From positions 62,001-126,000 of the forward strand of contig NZ_BBYF01000016.1 in NCBI RefSeq assembly GCF_001894745.1: 64,000 nt of DNA, given 5' to 3'. The notes below the pieces were generated by a model. The model searched no databases. It was not told where the DNA came from and saw only the letters and a list, made by a program, of their open reading frames with translations. The DNA is from Paenibacillus sp. NAIST15-1. GTDB lineage: Bacteria; Bacillota; Bacilli; Paenibacillales; Paenibacillaceae. A program made the translations under genes and the position numbers. This document shows, piece by piece, positions 60,268-64,000 of the stretch (its first letter is position 1; every line of letters starts with the position of its first letter).

Positions 60268-61542
60268 TTATGCTTGATGTAGGGTCTGCTGAGCAGCATG
60301 CATCCCTGCCGTATAGCCAGTTGCAAAGGCAGCTGTAATGTTATAGCCGCCCGTATAACCATGAACATCCAATATTTCTCCGCAGAAATAGAGTCCACGC
60401 GCCTTTTTGGAATGCATCGTCTTCGGATCGATTTCCTTAAGATTCACACCGCCGCCTGTAACAAAGGCTTCCTCAAGCGATAACGTGCCGTTGACCTTCA
60501 CAGGGAATGCCTTAATCAATTGGCACATCTCCTGCCATGGCTGCTTCGGAATATGGTCGTATGTGGTGCCTTCATCGATGCCAGACTGTTCAAGCAGAAG
60601 CGGGATTACTCGTTCAGGCAGCAGATGCTTCAGTACATTCTTAATAGCTTTCTTTGGTTCTTGGGCACAAATGCGAAGCGAATCTCGAACAAGCTCATCC
60701 AGTGACAGATCAGGCTTCATATCGATGGTGACCTGTACGGTCTGAAGGCCGGAACGCTTCAATTCCTTCACGACGAATTGGCTGCAGCGAAGTGCAGCAG
60801 GGCCGGACAGGCCAAAGTGGGTAAAGAGCAGGTCGCCTTGATGCTCAATGATCTTCTTCCCCTTGCTGTTCCATACCGCGATCCGAATATCGCGCAAGGA
60901 CAATCCTTGAAGCAGCTTCTCACGAATAAAGTACGTATTCGAGGTTAGAGGCACTTCCGTCGGATACAGATCCGTAATGGAATGTCCGGCAGCCTCTGCC
61001 CAAGCATAGCCGTCTCCTGTTGAGCCCGTATGAGGAACAGACTTCCCGCCGGTAGCCAGTATGACCGCTGGGGCATACAATGCGGATCCATCTTTGAAGC
61101 GCACACCTTGGACGGAACCATCCTCGTACAGCAGATGTGCGACAGGCTGATTGACACGAATCGCTACTCCTAATCGGCGTACTTCTCCCAGAAGTGACTC
61201 AACGACCGTCTTCGCCTTGTCTGATACGGGGAACATACGGCCATTGTCCTCTTCCTTCAATGCAATACCGAGATTCTCGAAGAACTCGATTATATCCTGA
61301 TTGTTAAAATGATTGAACGCGCTGTGCAGAAATCTCCCATTGCCAGGGATATGCTGAATCAGCTCGTCCAGTGGTTTATTGTTCGTTACATTGCAGCGTC
61401 CTCCGCCAGATATAGCAAGCTTGCGGCCAAGTCGGTCTCCCTTATCCACGAGAATTACCTTGGCTCCGTTGCGTGCAGCAGAGATGGATGCCATAAGTCC
61501 AGAGGGGCCGCCACCTACGACGATAACATCGGTTCGTTCCAT
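60268..61542 (-). CDS. NAD(P)/FAD-dependent oxidoreductase, HI0933/YhiN (YtfP) family
   Basis: Flavoprotein of 424 aa. The N-terminal FAD-binding motif is [49 protein letters not shown], characteristic of the family; the C-terminal FAD motif is [26 protein letters not shown]. Structures are known, but no agreed substrate. The start at 61542 was chosen because AAAGGAG precedes it; the frame is open 17 codons further. Monocistronic, divergent from the histidine kinase gene. Confidence 0.9.
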   Translation of the reverse strand: MERTDVIVVGGGPSGLMASISAARNGAKVILVDKGDRLGRKLAISGGGRCNVTNNKPLDELIQHIPGNGRFLHSAFNHFNNQDIIEFFENLGIALKEEDNGRMFPVSDKAKTVVESLLGEVRRLGVAIRVNQPVAHLLYEDGSVQGVRFKDGSALYAPAVILATGGKSVPHTGSTGDGYAWAEAAGHSITDLYPTEVPLTSNTYFIREKLLQGLSLRDIRIAVWNSKGKKIIEHQGDLLFTHFGLSGPAALRCSQFVVKELKRSGLQTVQVTIDMKPDLSLDELVRDSLRICAQEPKKAIKNVLKHLLPERVIPLLLEQSGIDEGTTYDHIPKQPWQEMCQLIKAFPVKVNGTLSLEEAFVTGGGVNLKEIDPKTMHSKKARGLYFCGEILDVHGYTGGYNITAAFATGYTAGMHAAQQTLHQA

Positions 61543-61728
61543 TTTGTACTCCTTTGACAGGTCTTTGACAGGGTTAGGATACGCACTGCGCATCCGTTAC
61601 TGATGCCTATTGTATCGTAAAAACTAAAACTTCGCTAAAACGTTCGGCGGTTCCATTGAAAAGCCCTCATTTTTATGCTTTAATCAAGCCAATCTTACCA
61701 TTTTCTATCCTGACAAGAGGAGAACTGT

Positions 61729-63519
61729 ATGTACGTAGCACTTAAGGAAGTCTTACTGCAAAGCCTTATTGCCTGCATACCAGCGATTGCCTATCAAGTC
61801 TGCTCCTTGAAGCCAGAGCGGGTGTCCCGCGCCCCTCTCGTCATAGGATTGTCTTCTGCTTTTTCTATGCTGTTATGCATCGTATTTTCCTTCTATACAG
61901 AAATGCCCCAGCCTTTTGATTTTCGATTTTTGCCATTTATGATCGGAGTAATGTATGGTGGATATCGGGTTGGGTTCCTCATGATTGGATTATATTTAGG
62001 TATGCTTGGTTTTTTCTATCACGATGGGCATCCCCAGAAGCTGTGGAGTGATGCACTCCTTTATATGATCCCGCTATTGTTTGCTTTTATTAATTCTTTC
62101 CGTCATTCCGGATTCCGCCAGCGTGTCGCTATTATTTTGTCCTTCTCCTTCGCGGGTATTGTTCTCTATTCCTTGGTTTATGGAGTGCTGCTGTGGAGGC
62201 ATGAACGAGTTATTGATGGCAGTATGCTTCTATCGATGCTCATGCTAGGAGCAGCCTTTTTCTTAACCGCTTACTTAGCTGTGTACTATATGGAGGAGAC
62301 GAGGGAGAAGCTATTCCTTGTACAAGGATATGAAATCGTCTCTACGAAATATCGTGAAGAAGCAGAGAAGCTGAATCTATTAATAGACACGACACCGCTC
62401 GGTGTCATTGCGGTTGATGCACAGACCAATATAACCGCTTTAAATGATATGATGCTGCGCAGTATGCAGAATGCAGCACCTCATGTGACAAAGGGAGACA
62501 TTCTCGGCCGTCCTTTTCGCTGCCTGTTGACACAGGTGGGGGATATTCCAATTTTGTACGACGGCATGTATCGTGCACTCGCGGGAGAGAAGATGGAAGG
62601 CGTAGTAGTGAAATTGGACGAACGAGAGTACGTCGTTAGTACAAGTGCGATTCGAAGCGAGACTACTGGAGCGATAACAGGGGCTGTCGGCATGCTGCAT
62701 GATATTACGGAGCTGTCGAAGCTGCGTGCAGAGCTGGGCAAGATGGATCGCTTAAGCTTAGTCGGGCAGATGGCGGCAAGCATCACGCACGAAATTCGTA
62801 ATCCAATGGCGGTTATTCGTGGGTTCATACAGCTGCTCCAAGAAAAGAGTCCCACGCATTTGAAGGAATACTATCGAATCGTAATGGAAGAGATCGATAG
62901 AGCAAACAGCATCATTAACGACTTTCTCGCTTTAGCGCAAAATCGTATTATTGAGAAAGAACAGGTTCACCTTCATGACATTATTCATCAGTTATCACCG
63001 TTGCTTTGGGCTGATGCAAATATGAGAGGTCAAGAGATTGCGTTGAAGCTTGCAGAAAATGTGCCGATTTTCCCTGTCAATGTGAAGGAGATGAAGCAGC
63101 TTATTCTGAATCTGTCGCGCAACGCCATGGAGGCGATGGAAGCGATGGACACAGAGGCCGTGCTTACGCTCGAAACAAGATTTGTTGGAGGACAAGTGCA
63201 GCTGCGTATTCAAGATACAGGGTCTGGTATTCCCGCCGACATTGTGGAGCGGCTATTTGAGCCATTTTACACAACGAAATCAAAGGGGACGGGCCTTGGC
63301 TTGCCATTGTGCTTGAGTATTGTCGAACAGCATGATGGAACGATAGAGGTGCATACGGGGGAAGATGGAACGGTGTTTGAGGCAGCCTTTCGCCTAGAAC
63401 AGACGAGCCAATCTCCGGTTCATGTCCCGACAGCTGCATGGGACTCTTCACTTGCACAGCATCCAGTACAACTAGGGAATATGCAGCCGGATAAGGAGGA
63501 AGCATTGAACCAAGTCTAG
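61729..63519 (+). CDS. membrane sensor histidine kinase (KinB-like, 5TM-LYT type)
   Basis: 596 aa. Five to six N-terminal membrane segments (about 5-190) carry features of a 5TMR-LYT sensor, followed by a PAS domain (about 220-335), a HisKA domain with phosphorylated His354 in SITHEIRNPMAVIRG, and a HATPase domain (N box LSRNAMEAM, G box DTGSGIP, FYTTKSKGTGLGLPL). It resembles KinB/KinC/KinD-type kinases that feed the sporulation phosphorelay. No response regulator gene is adjacent, as usual for such kinases. GAGGAGA precedes the ATG. Confidence 0.9.
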   Translation: MYVALKEVLLQSLIACIPAIAYQVCSLKPERVSRAPLVIGLSSAFSMLLCIVFSFYTEMPQPFDFRFLPFMIGVMYGGYRVGFLMIGLYLGMLGFFYHDGHPQKLWSDALLYMIPLLFAFINSFRHSGFRQRVAIILSFSFAGIVLYSLVYGVLLWRHERVIDGSMLLSMLMLGAAFFLTAYLAVYYMEETREKLFLVQGYEIVSTKYREEAEKLNLLIDTTPLGVIAVDAQTNITALNDMMLRSMQNAAPHVTKGDILGRPFRCLLTQVGDIPILYDGMYRALAGEKMEGVVVKLDEREYVVSTSAIRSETTGAITGAVGMLHDITELSKLRAELGKMDRLSLVGQMAASITHEIRNPMAVIRGFIQLLQEKSPTHLKEYYRIVMEEIDRANSIINDFLALAQNRIIEKEQVHLHDIIHQLSPLLWADANMRGQEIALKLAENVPIFPVNVKEMKQLILNLSRNAMEAMEAMDTEAVLTLETRFVGGQVQLRIQDTGSGIPADIVERLFEPFYTTKSKGTGLGLPLCLSIVEQHDGTIEVHTGEDGTVFEAAFRLEQTSQSPVHVPTAAWDSSLAQHPVQLGNMQPDKEEALNQV

Positions 63520-63553
63520 TCTTTCGCTAATATGAAGCTTGGAGGTGGATAGG

Positions 63554-64000
63554 GTGAGCGTCATGCAGCTTGGCAATTTTACAATTCATTGGGGACTGCT
63601 CGTTAGCCTGCTCTCCTTGCTTCTAGCAGCTGGGGCGGTGGCGCTCCGGGCACGCGCGGAAAATGGAATCTCGCGCCGTTATGGAGATTGGGCAATGACG
63701 GTTATTCTACTCGTCATACTCAATGAGAAGTTCGGATTTCTATGGGACACGCCCTCAATCCTGTGGCGGCAGCCGCGTTCGCTGCTGTACATGACAGGAA
63801 CTTCCACAGAGGGGAACATCCTGCTTGTGCTTGGCATTATTGTATGGACGACCTTATACATACGCAAGCATCAATTGTCTTATCCCGTGCTCCTTGATCT
63901 ATTGTCGCATAGTATGTTGACGTTCGTAACGGCATATGGATGGCTCTATACGCTTAATGGTGGACAGGCCCCTGGATTTACACCGCTGCTTCAGATTAGC
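63554..64000 (+). CDS. multi-span membrane protein, 3' end cut off by the window
   Basis: The reading frame from the GTG at 63554 stays open to the window end: 149 codons. GGAGGTG at 63541-63547 is 6 nt upstream of the GTG; an ATG three codons later is too far. Visible are four hydrophobic segments (HWGLLVSLLSLLLAAGAVAL; AMTVILLVILNEKFGFLW; NILLVLGIIVWTTLYI; PVLLDLLSHSMLTFVTAYGWLY). No family recognised. The GxNxTIHWG start loosely recalls Lgt or redoxin-coupled membrane domains, but this is not firm. It starts 34 nt after the kinase gene and is probably co-transcribed. Confidence 0.65.
   Translation, partial: MSVMQLGNFTIHWGLLVSLLSLLLAAGAVALRARAENGISRRYGDWAMTVILLVILNEKFGFLWDTPSILWRQPRSLLYMTGTSTEGNILLVLGIIVWTTLYIRKHQLSYPVLLDLLSHSMLTFVTAYGWLYTLNGGQAPGFTPLLQIS

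Noticed and set aside
1..64000. tRNA, rRNA, insertion sequences, prophage or CRISPR arrays
   Set aside because: No cloverleaf, transposase, integrase, terminal inverted repeats or direct-repeat arrays were seen by reading; a formal scan (tRNAscan, ISfinder, CRISPR finder) was not possible.

Overview
The window reads as a chromosomal segment of a spore-forming Gram-positive bacterium of the Paenibacillaceae (Paenibacillus or a close relative). Pointers are a complete GerA-type germinant receptor operon, a copper-amine-oxidase-like stalk protein, a KinB-like membrane histidine kinase, EcsAB, strong AGGAGG ribosome sites with several TTG or GTG starts, and numerous rho-independent terminators. 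About 53 genes are supported. No rRNA, tRNA, CRISPR array, insertion sequence or prophage was seen.

Layout. 1-2088: tail of a NatAB-type ABC exporter. 2349-7325: seven-gene urease operon ureABCEFGD, structural genes first, then nickel chaperones. 7551-11803: trehalose locus treR, treP, treA; a sigma-A promoter sits among two TreR operators, followed by a CcpA cre site. 11977-16390: small Q/H-rich protein, DUF2935 protein, secreted stalk protein, AraC/GyrI-type regulator and a membrane protein. 16642-20723: germinant receptor A-B-C genes. 20872-21927: an orphan PTS IIC-like permease. 22174-28800: SWIM protein, SNF2 ATPase, a SRAP protein with altered catalytic residues, and a RecB-like nuclease with a probable Fe-S cluster. 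29146-31879: CadC-type ArsR repressor and heavy-metal P-type ATPase. 32005-37885: acetyltransferase, CWB2-like lipoprotein, methyltransferase, BdbD/BdbC thiol-oxidase pair and a chemoreceptor-like protein.

38072-44795: GH35 beta-galactosidase, a membrane-anchored alpha/beta hydrolase, asparagine synthetase, and a secreted protein with a cohesin-like and a degenerate dockerin-like module. 44911-52498: two DHA2-type drug pumps flank a TetR regulator and an ECF vitamin transporter (YkoC, YkoE, YkoD types). Three TGAC-N6-GTCA sites lie between the first pump and tetR. 52736-56824: a GGDEF-EAL receptor directly followed by a solute-binding lipoprotein. 56917-64000: MarR regulator, EcsA/EcsB, a small unknown protein, a FAD oxidoreductase, a sporulation-type histidine kinase and a membrane protein cut by the window edge.

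No single unmistakably new system stands out. The strongest leads are (i) the ECF ATPase at 49217-50908, whose two ATP sites look asymmetric, one consensus and one degenerate; (ii) the SWIM/SNF2/SRAP/RecB-like nuclease neighbourhood, where the SRAP protein keeps Cys2 but lacks the Glu and His of the known active site; (iii) the triple TetR operator array between a pump and an ECF transporter operon; and (iv) the c-di-GMP enzyme paired with a substrate-binding lipoprotein.
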